Shown here in pieces: positions 22,163 to 33,623 of a DNA stretch of 64,000 nt. The stretch lies in the NCBI GenBank assembly GCA_036874045.1, contig CM072341.1:9064501-9128500 (forward strand), written 5' to 3'. Origin of the DNA: Cymodocea nodosa (taxonomy: Eukaryota > Streptophyta > Magnoliopsida > Alismatales > Cymodoceaceae). The notes under the pieces were generated by a model. It saw only the letters and a list, made by a program, of their open reading frames with translations. It had not been told where the DNA came from and searched no databases. The position numbers were made by a program, and so were the translations under genes. Each line of letters starts with the position of its first letter. The first letter of the stretch is position 1.

Positions 22163-23128
22163 CTAATTATAATTGGGTTCCAACAACAAAGCACTCTCTC
22201 CATGATTGTAGGTTTTTTCAGGATAATATTCTTTAAGTCTTTGACCATTCACTACAGTTTTAAATCCTGTCTTACAATTTTCTATAGCTATAGCTCCATG
22301 ATTATATATATGTTTAATGATGAATGGTCCTATCCATCTAGTCTTAAATTTTCCAAGGAACAAATGTAATCTAGAGTTATATAATAAAACTTCTTGTCCC
22401 TCATGAAAGTCCTTTCTTAAAATTTTCTTGTCATGGAATGCTTTTGCTCGTTCTTTTGCAATCTTTGCATTTTCATAAGCCTCTCTTCTTATTTCTTCCA
22501 GCTCATTGAGTTGATATTTTCTTGCTTTTCCTGCATCATCAACACACATGTTAAATGTTCTAGTAGCCCATTCTGCTTTATGTTCTATTTCTATAGGTAA
22601 ATGACATGCTTTCCCATAAACTACTCTAAATGGTGACATTCCCAACACAGTTTTATGGGCAGTCCTATAACCCCAAAGTGCATCATTAAGCTTTTCTGCC
22701 CAATCCTTCTTACTTGGTTTGATTACTTTTTCGAGCATGTTCTTGATTTGTCTATTGGATACCTCAACTTGTCCACTTGTTTGAGGATGATATGGTGTTG
22801 CTAACTTGTGAGTAACCCCATACTTCCTCAAAGCCATTTGAAATACTCTGTTGCAAAAGTGAGGTCCATTATCACTAATTATAGCTCTTGGAATACCAAA
22901 TCTAGCAAAAATGTTAGATCTAAGAAAATCAACAACAACTTTAGCATCATTTCTCTTAGTTGGGATAGCTTCAATCCATTTAGAGACATAATCAATGACC
23001 AACAAAATATAAGAATAACCAAAAGAAATGGGAAATGGTCCCATGAAATCAATGCCCCAAACATCAAAAATTTCAACTTCAATGATAGGATTCAAAGGCA
23101 TCATATTTCGTTTGGAAATTTTTCCCAT
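22163..23128 (-). CDS. Integrase of F
   Basis: 321 codons, open. Integrase core with D27 (GIDFMGP), D86 (ISDNGPHF) and E122 (GQVEVSN), a D-35-E spacing, so all three catalytic residues are present. The C-terminal part has WIGPFIIKHIYNHGAIAIEN, the usual DNA-binding tail of gypsy integrases. It is separated from the H2C2 finger only by a TAG at 23183-23185 (expected Trp). Confidence 0.93.
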   Translation of the reverse strand: MGKISKRNMMPLNPIIEVEIFDVWGIDFMGPFPISFGYSYILLVIDYVSKWIEAIPTKRNDAKVVVDFLRSNIFARFGIPRAIISDNGPHFCNRVFQMALRKYGVTHKLATPYHPQTSGQVEVSNRQIKNMLEKVIKPSKKDWAEKLNDALWGYRTAHKTVLGMSPFRVVYGKACHLPIEIEHKAEWATRTFNMCVDDAGKARKYQLNELEEIRREAYENAKIAKERAKAFHDKKILRKDFHEGQEVLLYNSRLHLFLGKFKTRWIGPFIIKHIYNHGAIAIENCKTGFKTVVNGQRLKEYYPEKTYNHGESALLLEPNYN

Positions 23129-24112
23129 TCTTTGGCATCTATCACAATGTCTACAATGATCTTTAGAGTCTTTAATTAGAGAAGGCTAATAAAATCCACA
23201 TTCAAGAATTTTCAAAGAAGTTTTTCTATGACTAAGATGACCTCCACAAGCATGATTATGACAAAAATTTAAGACATTAGCAATTTCATTTTTAGGAAGA
23301 CATCTTCTTAAAATTTGATCAGAACCCATTTTATACAAATAAGGTTCCATCCAAACATAATGTTTAGCCATGTACCTCAATCTTTTCTTATCTGGTTTAG
23401 ATAAATCAGTTGGTATTAACCCTGTAGCAAGATAGTTAGCAATGTCTGCAAACCAAGGTAACTTACCAACTAGAAATAAACTCTCATCAGGAAACTTTTC
23501 ATTAATCACATTATTGCATGCTGGAATATTTTCTAATCTAGAGAGATGATCAGCAACTAAATTTTCTTTTCCAACCTTATCTTTAATTTCTATGTTGAAT
23601 TCTTGCAACAATAAAACCCAACGAATTAATCTTGGTTTTGCATCTTTTTTACTCATCAAATGTTTAATAGCTGCATAATCAGTATGCACAATAACTTGAT
23701 TGCAAACTAAATATGGTCTAAATTTATCTAGAGCAAAAACAACAGCAAGAAATTCTTTTTCTGTGGTAGTATAATTTACTTGAGCTTCATTCAAAGTTTT
23801 ACTAGCATAGCATATGACATGATGTTTCTTATCAATTATTTGCCTAAGTACTGCACCTACTGCATAATTGGAGGCATCACACATAATTTCAAAAGGACAA
23901 TCCCATATTGGGGCATGAATTATAGGAGGAGATATTAATGCATGCTTAAGTTGATTAGAGGCAGCAAGACAATGTTCATCAAAAACAAACTTAGAATCTT
24001 TTGCAAGTAAATTAGTTATAGGTCTTACTATCTTGCTAAAATCATGAATAAATCTACGATAAAAACCAGCATGTCCTAGAAAGCTTCTAACCTCCTTAAC
24101 AGATTTAGGTGG
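23129..24112 (-). pseudogene. RNase H and integrase zinc finger of F
   Basis: An open frame from just after a TAG near 24113 down to the TAG at 23183. It includes [54 protein letters not shown] and ADHLSRLE, the gypsy RNase H blocks. The H2C2 finger follows: [12 protein letters not shown], then C-R-H-C past the stop. The two TAGs look like single G-to-A or C-to-T changes (Trp and probably Gln). Confidence 0.9.
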
Positions 24113-24767
24113 CTACAAATGAGATATAACGTCAATCTTTGCCTTATCCACCTCAATCCCTCTATTAGATATCACATGCCCAAGAACTATGCCTTCATTC
24201 ACCATGAAATGGCACTTTTCCCAATTTAAAATAAAATTCTTTTCAACACATCTTTGCAAAACCATATCTAAATGATGTAAACAAATATCAAAATTTTTGC
24301 CAAAAATAGAAAAGTCATCCATGAAAATTTCTAAAAATTTTTCATTCATATCATAAAAAATTCCTGCCATGCATCTTTGAAATGTTGCAAGCGCATTACA
24401 TAAACCGAAAGGCATATGCCTAAAAGCATAGGTTCCGCTTGGACAAGTAAAAGTAGTCTTTTCTTGATCCTCGGAGATTATGGGTACTTGGTTGTACCCA
24501 GAGTATCCATCAAGAAAATAGTAAAATTCATGTCCAGCTAACCTTTCTAGCATCTGATCAACAAATGGCAATGGGAAATGATCTTTACGAGTTGCTGAAT
24601 TCAATTTATGATAATCAATACATACCCTCCAACTAGTTTTTATTCTAGTAGGCACTAACTCATGATCTTGATTTTCAACTACTGTAAAGCCCGATTTCTT
24701 CGGTACTACATGCACAGGGCTTACCCACCTACTATCACTAATAGGGTATATAATGCCATTGTCAAGC
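24113..24767 (-). pseudogene. Reverse transcriptase core of F
   Basis: Athila-type RT: FPLPFVDQMLERLAGHEFYY, DGYSGYNQ, MPFGLCNALATFQRCM, the catalytic FMDDFSIFG and NWEKCHFMV, then GIEVDKAKIDVI. Relative to the preceding ORF the frame is lost by one missing A near 24768, where GTTAATGGC stands for GTTAAATGGC (E and G read AAATGG). It ends at a TAG. The catalytic Asp pair is intact. Confidence 0.92.
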
Positions 24768-26631
24768 CATTAACTATCTCCTTCTTTACCACCTCACTCA
24801 TTTGGGGATTTAATCTACGTTGAGGTTCTCTAAAGGCATAGTTCTCATCTTCTAGGATAATTCTATGTTGAACTATAGTGAGACTAACTCCTACAATATC
24901 ACTCAATTGCCAACCAAGAGCTCTCTTGTTTTTACTTAATATCTTCATTAATTTTTCTTCTTGGTTTGGGGTTAAGTTTGCTCCAATTATAACAGGATAT
25001 TCATTTTGCTTATTTATAAATGCATATTTCAGATTTTGTGGGAGTGCTTTTAATTTATTCCTTTCCTTAACTTGTAAAATCAAGTCATTATTCATTTCAT
25101 GCTCACCACTATTCTCTTGTAAAGATGCCTTGTGTTCTAGATTATCTTCAACGTCTAGAAAGCAAATTTCAGCACTAAGTTCTTCCTCATTACTACTACT
25201 TTCGACTTCTTCAAATAATTCAGAAATGCTTACACTAATGTTGTCATCTACTTGATGGTTTATAGTCCTATCCCTTTTAAAAATGTTCAATGATATCACC
25301 TTATTGTTAAAGGAGATTGACATTTTACCATTTCTGCAATTAATGTGGGCATTAATAGTTGCTAAGAATGGTCTCCCTAGGATCAATGTAGATTCATTTG
25401 GTTCACAAGTTGGTGCATTGGTTTCTAAAATGATAAAGTCAGTTGGGTATATAAAATCTTCAATTTGAATTAAGACATCTTCTACAATAACCATGGGACT
25501 CCTATATGATCTATCAGCTAGTTTAATTAGTGTTCTAGTTTTCTTAATTCCTGTGATTCTCAATTGTTCATATAAGTGTTTTGGCATCACGTTAACTCCT
25601 GCACCAAGATCTAATAATGCCTTTTCAATTAAAACATTCCCTATTAAGCAAGTTATTAGAGGAACACCAGGTTCATTGAATTTTTTAGCTAAACTATCAA
25701 GCAACATTGAACTACTTAACTCGGTTAAATAAACTTGCTTGCTTAATTTTTTTCTTGGCTTCCTATGCTTGGTACAAAGGTTTTTAAGCACCCTCCCATA
25801 TGCTGGACTTTTTCTAATTAATTCTAACATAGGCATATTAACATTGATTTTCTCAAATATGGTTCTTATAGCTTCATTTTCCACATTTTCTTTGTTGTTG
25901 TCAAGATGACTAGGAAATGGTGGTTTGTTGTTCATATTTTTAGATATTTCTTCTTTCTTTTTATCCATTTCTAAGTCTATAACAGGGTTTTCTTCAATTA
26001 ATTCTTCATTAGTTTCATCCATTAGACATTTTTCAAGTTCAACTCCTTCATGTTCTAGTTCTACATATTTATGTTCATCTCTTGTCAACATATTTTCTTC
26101 CTTTTCATCTATGTTTTCTTCACTTTGTTTTTCTTCACTTTCATGTTCTAATATGTTTCTTTCTATGGTTTTTCCAGATCTTAAGATTAAATTCACGTTT
26201 TCATCTACATTAGAGTCTTCTTCATCATCTATGACAATTACATCTTCTTTTTGTTGTAGGAGCTTAGTGGCAACATAATAGCTATCTCCTAACTCTATGA
26301 TTCTCTCTATATTCCTCATGGACTCTTCTATAGAACTACTACTAACATGAGAGCAATCACAAACATCATTTCTTTCATCAATATGAGATTTATGCATATC
26401 AAAATCGTAAGAGAATTCACTAGCATCATGCAAGACATCATATTCATCACTAACATGAGTTGTTTCTTCTACTGGTTGAATTTTTATATTAAATAACTTG
26501 CTGGTACATATGCTTTCATCATGACCTTTTACATGGCAATAAGAACAAGCACTTTCAGATAAAAAATCATTTATAAACTTAAAAGGATCATCATGATGAA
26601 AATTTGACATACTTGCAAGAAATTTAAGCAA
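24721..26631 (-). CDS. Pol N-terminal ORF of F: zinc knuckle, linker, protease, RT start
   Basis: 636 codons. Residues 29-42 form a CCHC knuckle (C29, C32, H37, C42; CSYCHVKGHDESIC) almost at the N-terminus. Residues 50-250 are acidic linker. Residues 250-300 carry the Athila-type INVNMPMLELIRKSPAY block. Protease active site is LLDLGAGVNVMP with D341. RT starts near residue 560. The likely start is the ATG at 26610 (MSNFHHDD), 126 bases from the PBS, which E matches in position. There is no capsid domain upstream, which is unusual because gag normally precedes the knuckle. Confidence 0.9.
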   Translation of the reverse strand: MLKFLASMSNFHHDDPFKFINDFLSESACSYCHVKGHDESICTSKLFNIKIQPVEETTHVSDEYDVLHDASEFSYDFDMHKSHIDERNDVCDCSHVSSSSIEESMRNIERIIELGDSYYVATKLLQQKEDVIVIDDEEDSNVDENVNLILRSGKTIERNILEHESEEKQSEENIDEKEENMLTRDEHKYVELEHEGVELEKCLMDETNEELIEENPVIDLEMDKKKEEISKNMNNKPPFPSHLDNNKENVENEAIRTIFEKINVNMPMLELIRKSPAYGRVLKNLCTKHRKPRKKLSKQVYLTELSSSMLLDSLAKKFNEPGVPLITCLIGNVLIEKALLDLGAGVNVMPKHLYEQLRITGIKKTRTLIKLADRSYRSPMVIVEDVLIQIEDFIYPTDFIILETNAPTCEPNESTLILGRPFLATINAHINCRNGKMSISFNNKVISLNIFKRDRTINHQVDDNISVSISELFEEVESSSNEEELSAEICFLDVEDNLEHKASLQENSGEHEMNNDLILQVKERNKLKALPQNLKYAFINKQNEYPVIIGANLTPNQEEKLMKILSKNKRALGWQLSDIVGVSLTIVQHRIILEDENYAFREPQRRLNPQMSEVVKKEIVNGLTMALYTLLVIVGG

Positions 26632-26735
26632 TAAAATTCACAACTAAGCACAAGAAAGATATCTTTATGAAAATTTGTCAAACAACCAACTTAGAACTTC
26701 AAATATGGTAAAAATAAACTAAGCCAAATTGCCAA

Positions 26736-26753
26736 TCCCCGGCAACGGCGCCA
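26736..26753 (-). other. Primer-binding site of F
   Basis: Minus strand TGGCGCCGTTGCCGGGGA, a perfect Athila/Tat-type PBS, six bases from the LTR start at 26760. Confidence 0.95.
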
Positions 26754-26759
26754 AAAACT

Positions 26760-28297
26760 TGTTGAGCTATATTTTTAGCTCAAGCTTTACTGCAAGTGCA
26801 CAGTTCTTTTAGTGTACATGGCAAATACAGGTCATTCTTCCACAAGGATCATGTTTATGACTTAATCAATTATTACTCAACTTGTTCTTCAAGCTCTTAG
26901 GTATACTTCAGTAAATTAATGACATGTGAATGTAGAATAATCAAAATTAACACAAGCTCACAAATCATGCAGTTTCAAGGCAATGTGTAGTGGAAAATGG
27001 TGATGTGAATCAATTTCTTTACTTGTAAATCTATCAACTCATTCAATTATAACATGCACACAAGTTCCACATGATTTAAGAAGTAATATCAATGCATCAA
27101 TATTGAGGAAAGAAAAATAAAACAAGAAGGTTCAATAGACTATACTACTCTATTCTAATTTATACTAAATGCATGCAACTATGCTATTTGCTAATCTAGC
27201 TAAACTATACTATACTACTTGCATTAGAAATTCTTTTTGGAGATTGATTAGGACAAAATGTGATCAATATAAGATATAACAAACTCAATTAACTATTGAA
27301 ATTAAAATTAACAACTAGATATAAGTGATAGGTTCTTCATTCAAATGAACATCAACACTTATTTTCTTCTTCTTTCAATTCACACCTTCTTCTCAAATAC
27401 GCCAAGCCACCATTGGTGAGTGTCATTCACTCGTGTGAAAGCCTCACCAAGAGCCCCAACAATACACGTGAATAGAGGATGCAAATTAGAAGTTGAAAGA
27501 AGAATTAAACATTCATATACATTCATTGAACTCTATCTAGCTAAGAAGACATATAATTGAGATGCTCACCACCATTTCTCATCAATTCTTCCTTCTATAC
27601 AAGAAAATAATAAACTCTAAGAGTTGTCAGTACCTTAGGAGCTTCTTATCTTCTTCTCTAGAGCTTTGAATTCAATGGAACTTGGCAGCAACTCCACCTC
27701 CAAGCTTGGACATCTTCTCCTTAGCCCTTGGGATGGTGAATAGCATGAATGGATGGTCTCTCTTTGGAAGCACAAGCCTCACCTCCAAGCTTCTTCTCCT
27801 CTTTCTTTCTCTCGTTGGAAACACCAAGTTGGCCTATGAAATTCCTCTCCCCTTGCATTTATGTTAGCATGTGTTCTCTCTCTTTGATGTGGCACCTTGG
27901 TTTTATCACCAAGCCAATAGGATGCCATAGATCTAGGAGGGCCAATAAGGTGTTGGCATGCCCTCTTCTTTAAAGTTTAGTCCACCAACTTTTGATTCTT
28001 TACATCTTCTTTTGGTCTTTTGCATTAAGCTCCTTCCATATGTGTGTTACCTATAATTAATGGAAATTGAGCTCCAAGAGACGTTAGCCAACATAGGACA
28101 TTCAAAATAAAATCAATGTGTTCCATGTAAAATTATATTCAATGGGGGATGCACTTGTTAATTAAATTTCTATATTGCACTATATTTCAAGACTTATATT
28201 ACCCATAATTAATATCATTTATCCACAATAGATAGATAATATCATGCAAAATTACTTATAAAATTCATTAAAAATGGGCAAAATTAAAGCTTGAACA
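26760..28297 (-). repeat. 5' LTR of F (1538 bp)
   Basis: Starts TGTTGAGCTATATTTTTAGC and ends AGCTTGAACA. It is followed by CTCCT and then E's LTR resuming at 28303. Differences from the 3' copy are scattered and mostly transitions. Confidence 0.95.
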
Positions 28298-28302
28298 CTC
28301 CT

Positions 28303-29354
28303 CCTCTGTATACACTGGCCGTCCATCGATCACACACTTTTCTTCTTTTTCTTCTTTCCTTTTATATTTCTTCAGTAGTAATTGTTTCTGCTTGAATGGT
28401 CGGTTGGATTTCCTTCATTCATATCAACAGCGATGCTTTCTTCTCCCTACGTGCAATCGTGGTTTTTCTTCCAACTGTCTTGTTTCTGCAACCGCTATAG
28501 TGGCATATTAGAAAATAAATAGTCCGTGGAGTTACAGATAACTCAACGGAATTTCTTCGTTGATTTAATTATAAAACACGTGCATAAATTTAACTATCTG
28601 ATGCTCAAGTGCATTTCGGATAGTTACAAACTTAACTATTCGATGCTCAGATGCATTTCGGATAGTTACAAATAACTCACCGATATATAACTTAAGTAAA
28701 TCTACCAGATCTCGACATATGTCAGCAGTAGTTTAATATTAAAATAAACATTTCGGAGAGTTATAGGGATAACTATTCGATGCTCAGATGCATTTCGAAT
28801 AGTTAGAGATAACTCACCGAAAATCCACTTAAGTCACTTTCCTAGAACATGACACGTGTCCACAGCTATTTTATAAATAAAAAGAGATTTCGGAGAGTTA
28901 CAGGTCTAACTATCCGATGCCCAGCTACAATTTCGGATAGTTAGAGATAACTCACCGAAAGTTCACTTAAGTCATGCATTATGGTTTTGACACGTGTACT
29001 TCAGGAAATAATAAAATATTCTTTCAAAACATAACTGTTCGGTAATAAAAACATAACTATCCGACATGTTCGGTTTGTTAAACATAACTATCCGAAATAT
29101 GTTCGGTATGTTAAACATAATTGTTCGAAATATCAGAAAATTCGGATACTTAAGAATTTCACAGCCTGCAACTTATCGACAGTTTAGAAATGTACTAAAT
29201 TAACATTAATTCCCCAAAATTAAGCAGATTCTTTAATTAAAGTATATAACAGTGCAATTATAACATAATGGCTTAATTCTCATATGATAAGCTAAATATT
29301 ATGCAATTAACCATCATTTAACCGTTAATAATATGCACTTTTTCATTCTAAACA
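28303..29354 (-). repeat. 3' LTR of E, inner part (U3) with dyad and G-box arrays
   Basis: Resumes at CCTCTGTATACACTGG after F's target copy and ends TCATTCTAAACA. It holds many pairs such as TTCGGATAGTTA with TAACTATCCGA, and AACTCACCGA. CACGTG occurs at 28577, 28853 and 28991, and CACTTAAGTCA near 28826 and 28963. In sense orientation this is U3, where the promoter would be. Confidence 0.92.
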
Positions 29355-29370
29355 CTTCCCCCATACCTAA
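29355..29370 (-). other. Polypurine tract of E
   Basis: Minus strand TTTAGGTATGGGGGAAG abuts the LTR start TGTTTAGAATG. Confidence 0.88.
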
Positions 29371-31125
29371 ATTTTGCTAGTCCCTTAGTAAATTAAGATC
29401 TAATTAATTGGTCTTTCAAAAAGTGCTAGAACTAATTCTTCTTTTTTCTTTTTTCTTCTGTTTAGCATAAGAATATATATTCTGTATTTTTCAGTAATCA
29501 ACCTACAAATATACTTAGAATATATGTAAATTACATACAAATTATATCATCATCACATAGGTGTTAATTATATTATCCTTTGTTCTTCTTTTCATCATTT
29601 GCCATCCTGAATTTTCCAATAAGATTTCTAGAAGAAATTTCAACAACATACAAATCAAAGTACAATCCAATTCAATATGATTAAGACAAGTAGAATAAAG
29701 AATTGTATCTCCATTAAACAACTTCAAAAGTCAATTCTAGATTCATATTACAACAATTCTAGATAACAGAAAATATACTTGATTCATAAGATATCTGTAT
29801 TTCACAAAACACTTATATCTTTTTAGAATAGTATATGTATATATATATATATATTTTTTTTTTTTCTTTTTTTTTGTACTTTAAAAGTTAATTTGACAAG
29901 CTTGAATCATACAAGAGCTTTCTAATGTACCCATGTAACGAGCTTTCAGTCAACAATCCCAGATTTGATCAGGATCTTAGCTTGCTAGATTTCAAGAGTC
30001 CTTTTTCAGGTCAACAATCCTTACATACCTATCTGCTCAAGTACAAAAGGCTCGTGATCAAACAAGTCAATAAACTTTCAAATTTTCCTCTTTTTTTTTT
30101 TTTTTTTTTTAATCAAAATACAAACATAAAACAAAACATTAATCACATACTGTATATGTATGTATTTCATTAATACAGATGCAGTAATCACCAATCTCAT
30201 ATAGTCCTGCTTCTATCATTTACTGTAAATATGAATCCATAACAATAAGCTCATACTTTTTCTGTAGTTTAATAAGATCTACACATAAATCATTCTACAA
30301 GTTCAATCAGTCAAATTAAATGTATCTTTAATCATGTGTTTCATTTAATCTAGAATTCAGATCTTAGCTCCTTCAGGACTTTAGATAATTTACTGATTTT
30401 TCATTAAGCATTCTGATTTCATTTTAAAATCGTGAGACTGTTAAACTCATGAAATTCAGAAAAAACATAAGATACTATATCTAGATTTGCATAAATAGTA
30501 AATTCTATAGCATCTTATATAGCCTTCTAAATATAACATTCAAGTAGTTACAGTTTATAAAAATTCTACAGTCTCAATTATCAGATAGTTACAGCAAGTT
30601 TATAAAAATTTTTAATTTCCACAAAACTTTGCAGTACCATTTTAATTCCTTTAATTAACAAACTTACGTGGCTGTTACTTTAATTACCTCCCCCCCATAC
30701 CTACATTTTGCATTGTCCTCAATGTAAAAGATTTGACAATAAGTACAGTAATTGTAGCAAGCATGAATATAGTTTTGTTTGATTTAAAATTCAGGGTAAG
30801 CAATTGGTTACATACCTTGTTTCGTTTGTATCTCCTTCTGCATATTTCGATTTTTGATTCTGGAAAACTTTTCATTCATAATTAAATGCAGAATATAAAA
30901 TAAAATAACATTTAACAGATATTAATAAATCATTGTCTTATGTGGAACCTAGGCTCCTATGCCTTTGGTGGCTCACAAGCAAGCTAGTTGGTTTCCCAGA
31001 ACAGATACCAACAAACTGGATTGATATTTTGTTTTTTTTTTCTTTTATAAAATAAACTTGAAAACTAAAATTTTTCTAAAAATAAACGTATAATACACAC
31101 AACATTAAACACACAAAATCACAGC
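29371..31125 (-). other. 3' spacer of E, homologous to the 3' spacer of copia H
   Basis: Noncoding, AT-rich. Bases 29480-30480 (reverse complement) follow H 52720-53660 block by block. Shared blocks include TTACATGGGTACATTAGAAA, GCTCTTGTATGATTCAA, TTCTTTATTCTACTTG, GTATTAATGAAATACATA and AAGTATATTTGTAGG. At 30687-30697 is a second polypurine-type tract and at 30711-30724 the inverted repeat CATTGTCCTCAATG, as in F. It also contains TA-repeat plus poly-T (29836-29874) and poly-T (30090-30110). Confidence 0.75.
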
Positions 31126-32255
31126 TTAAGAACATGATTGAAAAGTAGTAACAAATGGAATAAATGTATCAGTCCAAGCAAACTTTTTAGGCATAGTTCT
31201 TCTTGCTATTAATTCTGTTTTAATACAGTTCTTGTTCCTTCTTAATTTGTAAACATGTAATATATTATAAATTCCAAATACAAGTGTATTACCATTAATG
31301 ATATGAAATGCAGAAATGGATCCTTTTTGGTTCTAGGGTAATGTAGCAGTTTTTATTTCTACATCTATTTCAATATATTCCTCTTCCATTCATTAATGTC
31401 TTTCATAATCCATATTTGAAATTTCATCAATTCATCCTACCATCTTATCAAACATAAAGTAAGATCATCTTCTTCATTATACCACACTCCTATTTGAATT
31501 TTATTAAATTCTATAGATGGTGGTTTAGCTATTTCTCTCGGTATAGGTAAAATTTCTATAAATTCATCATAACTGTCTATGCTCACTATGTATATATCAA
31601 ATCCAAATGCTATTGATATATCTATGACTAGATATATATATCCATCAAGTATGACATGTGTTTGGTTAATTAATGATTTCTATCCTAGATATATCATAAT
31701 ATTTTCATTCCAAGATCTATTCAGAAAATTATACACACTTAAGCGTAAATCTTCACCCCAATTTCCTGTAGGTCTCCAATAATATAATTTTTCAGGAATT
31801 GCAGAATTTTTATCAAAAAATATTAAAATCGACCCACAATTTATAGTTGGTACTTCAAATCTATTAGGTCTTCCTATATTCCATTCTTCTCTCTTTATAG
31901 GATTTCTTATCAAAATATCAGGTAATAAACTTGCATACCTTGGTCTCGTCTTGTATATGATTAATCCTTCATCTATCCCCATAATATGATCTATTCCTTC
32001 TAATGTATTGGGTGGAATTCCAGTAGTTTCTTCCATAGCAAGATATTCATGGTTAATTGAACTACGATTAAATGACCTCCATATGAATCCATCTCTAATC
32101 TTAGTCATTTTTGCAGTTTGTAGTCCCTGAAAATATTTTTCTTCAATATAGTCTTTAATTTCCTTTGATACACAGCACAACCTACGCAGATCTTTACCTG
32201 ATAAATTACTCAGTACTTCCCTTAGTGCATCCAATGGTAATTGCATCAATTCCAT
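31126..32255 (-). pseudogene. F-box protein with F-box-associated domain, inside E
   Basis: An F-box gene read in the sense of E. The N-terminus has LPLDALREVLSNLSGKDL then RRLCCVSKEIKDYI, a good F-box fit, which in host proteins binds SKP1 of an SCF ubiquitin ligase. The rest resembles the F-box-associated (FBA) region: VILDGYIYLVID, FDIYIVSIDSYDEFIEILP, IGVWYNEEDDLTL and a C-terminal block ending FVTTFQSCS and TAA. First 191 codons are open. Two TAG stops, one frameshift near 31395 and a further TAG break the rest. No intron is visible. Not a normal retroelement protein; capture of a host gene is the simplest reading. Confidence 0.75.
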
Positions 32256-32449
32256 TTGTCGATTCTGTATAACACAAACAAAAATTTAGCAAAGATAAAA
32301 ATTAACATAACTACCGCACACCCTCGTGGAGTTAAGGCATAACTCAACGGACTAAGTTCGTTGAGTTAAGAACTAACTCTACGATACTATTAACTATAAA
32401 TAAAAACATATATATACACAGATAGTTGCTTCAGATATGCTGCTTCATT
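32256..32449. promoter_or_regulatory. Dyad-motif array upstream of the F-box gene
   Basis: Between the gag end and the F-box start, 32328-32392 holds GGAGTTA, TAACTCAACGGAC, TCGTTGAGTTA and TAACTCTACG in a row, forming imperfect hairpins. The same motifs fill E's LTR. This places an LTR-like array 70-140 bases upstream of the F-box ATG. A promoter role is inference. Confidence 0.45.
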
Positions 32450-33623
32450 CAGCTACCCTCCTAGAAGAGGTATCAATTTCATTATTAGTTCTATTGACAA
32501 GATTAAGTATTGCTTGCATTGGCAATCCTCCAATAGGTCTAGCTTCCATTGGTTCCTTCTATCTAAGTGGTATATTTCTATTCTGATTTTGAATTGCAGC
32601 ATTTCCAAATACAAAATTTAGACGATTGTTTAATTGTTGGATTATCTTTTCTAATTTCTCTATTCTAGATCCTTGTTCCAGTAATGCTTCATAATTTATA
32701 TTCTTCTCATTTATATTTTCTCCTCCCTGGAAATTGTTGTTTCTCCAAGATAAATTCGGGTGATTTCTCCAATTAGGATTATAAGAATTTCCCAAGTTAT
32801 CTCTCTAATTTCTAGCATAAATAATATCTAAATCATTTATGTTTGCATTCTTTTCTGCTAGCTTTTGATTTAATGATAACTCTTCTATTTTCTTTGTTAA
32901 TTTCACCTCAAGCATAGTACTTGAATCTATTTCATGCATTCGTCTTGGCAATATTTTTTTATCTGCAATAGCTTCAGCCGAGTTTTCCCACTATGCAGTT
33001 CTTTTTGCAAAGTTTTCTAAATATGCCCATGCTTCTTCACTACATAACTTTAAAAATCCATTTTGACAAGTAGATTCTAATAAAGATTTTGTTGAAACAT
33101 CTATGCCTTCATAAATTATACCTATTAATTGTGCCTTACTCATTGCATGATGTGGACATTGAGTCAGTAAATCTTTAAATTTTTCAAAATATTTCCAGAA
33201 TGATTCACCCTGTTTTTGGCTACACATTAATATTTCTTTTTTCTTTTTAATCGTTTGATGTGTTGGATAATATTTTTCCAGAAAAATAGAGCAAAATTCA
33301 GTCCATGTAGAAATTGAATCAGGTGATAGAGTATATAACCATCTCTTAGCTGTGTCTTTTAAAGAAAAAGGGATATATCTAAGTTTAATAGCATCTATAC
33401 TCATGCTTGGCATTTTCATCATTTGACAAACTTCATTAAATTCTCTAAGGAAATAATAGGCATCCTCTCTTTCTAATCCATGAAAATGTGGCAATTGACT
33501 AATATAATTAGATTTTAGTTCAAACCTATCTCCCTCAAAGTTTGGCAATCGAATACATGAAGGTTCATCAACTAATTCAGGATACAGAATTTCTCCTAAT
33601 GGTTTTTCTTTTGGAGTAGCCAT
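32450..33623 (-). pseudogene. Capsid (gag) ORF of E, located 3' of pol
   Basis: 210 open codons from the ATG at 33623 give a retrotrans_gag-type capsid: FELKSNYISQLPHFHG, YIPFSLKDTAKRWLY, FCSIFLEKYYPTHQT, WKYFEKFKDLLTQCPHHAM. After a TAG (probable Gln) the frame continues to GNSYNPNWRNHPNLSWRNN (about 32795), an Athila gag C-terminal motif, and a Gln/Asn-rich end. It is minus strand like pol, but lies about 4 kb downstream of integrase. Particle assembly would be its role. Its place and its separation from the zinc knuckle at 41910 are unusual. Confidence 0.88.

Larger units (their letters stand above)
19078..28297 (-). mobile_element. Gypsy element F (Athila-like), inserted in E's 3' LTR
   Basis: A complete structure of 9220 bp with TG...CA ends and CTCCT duplications at 19073-19077 and 28298-28302. 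LTRs of 1534 and 1538 bp differ by about 23 substitutions and three small indels by my count, the youngest pair in the window that can be compared end to end. The PBS is a perfect match to TGGCGCCGTTGCCGGGGA. Pol is nearly intact (one frameshift, two stops). No capsid-type gag is found anywhere in the element. Confidence 0.94.
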
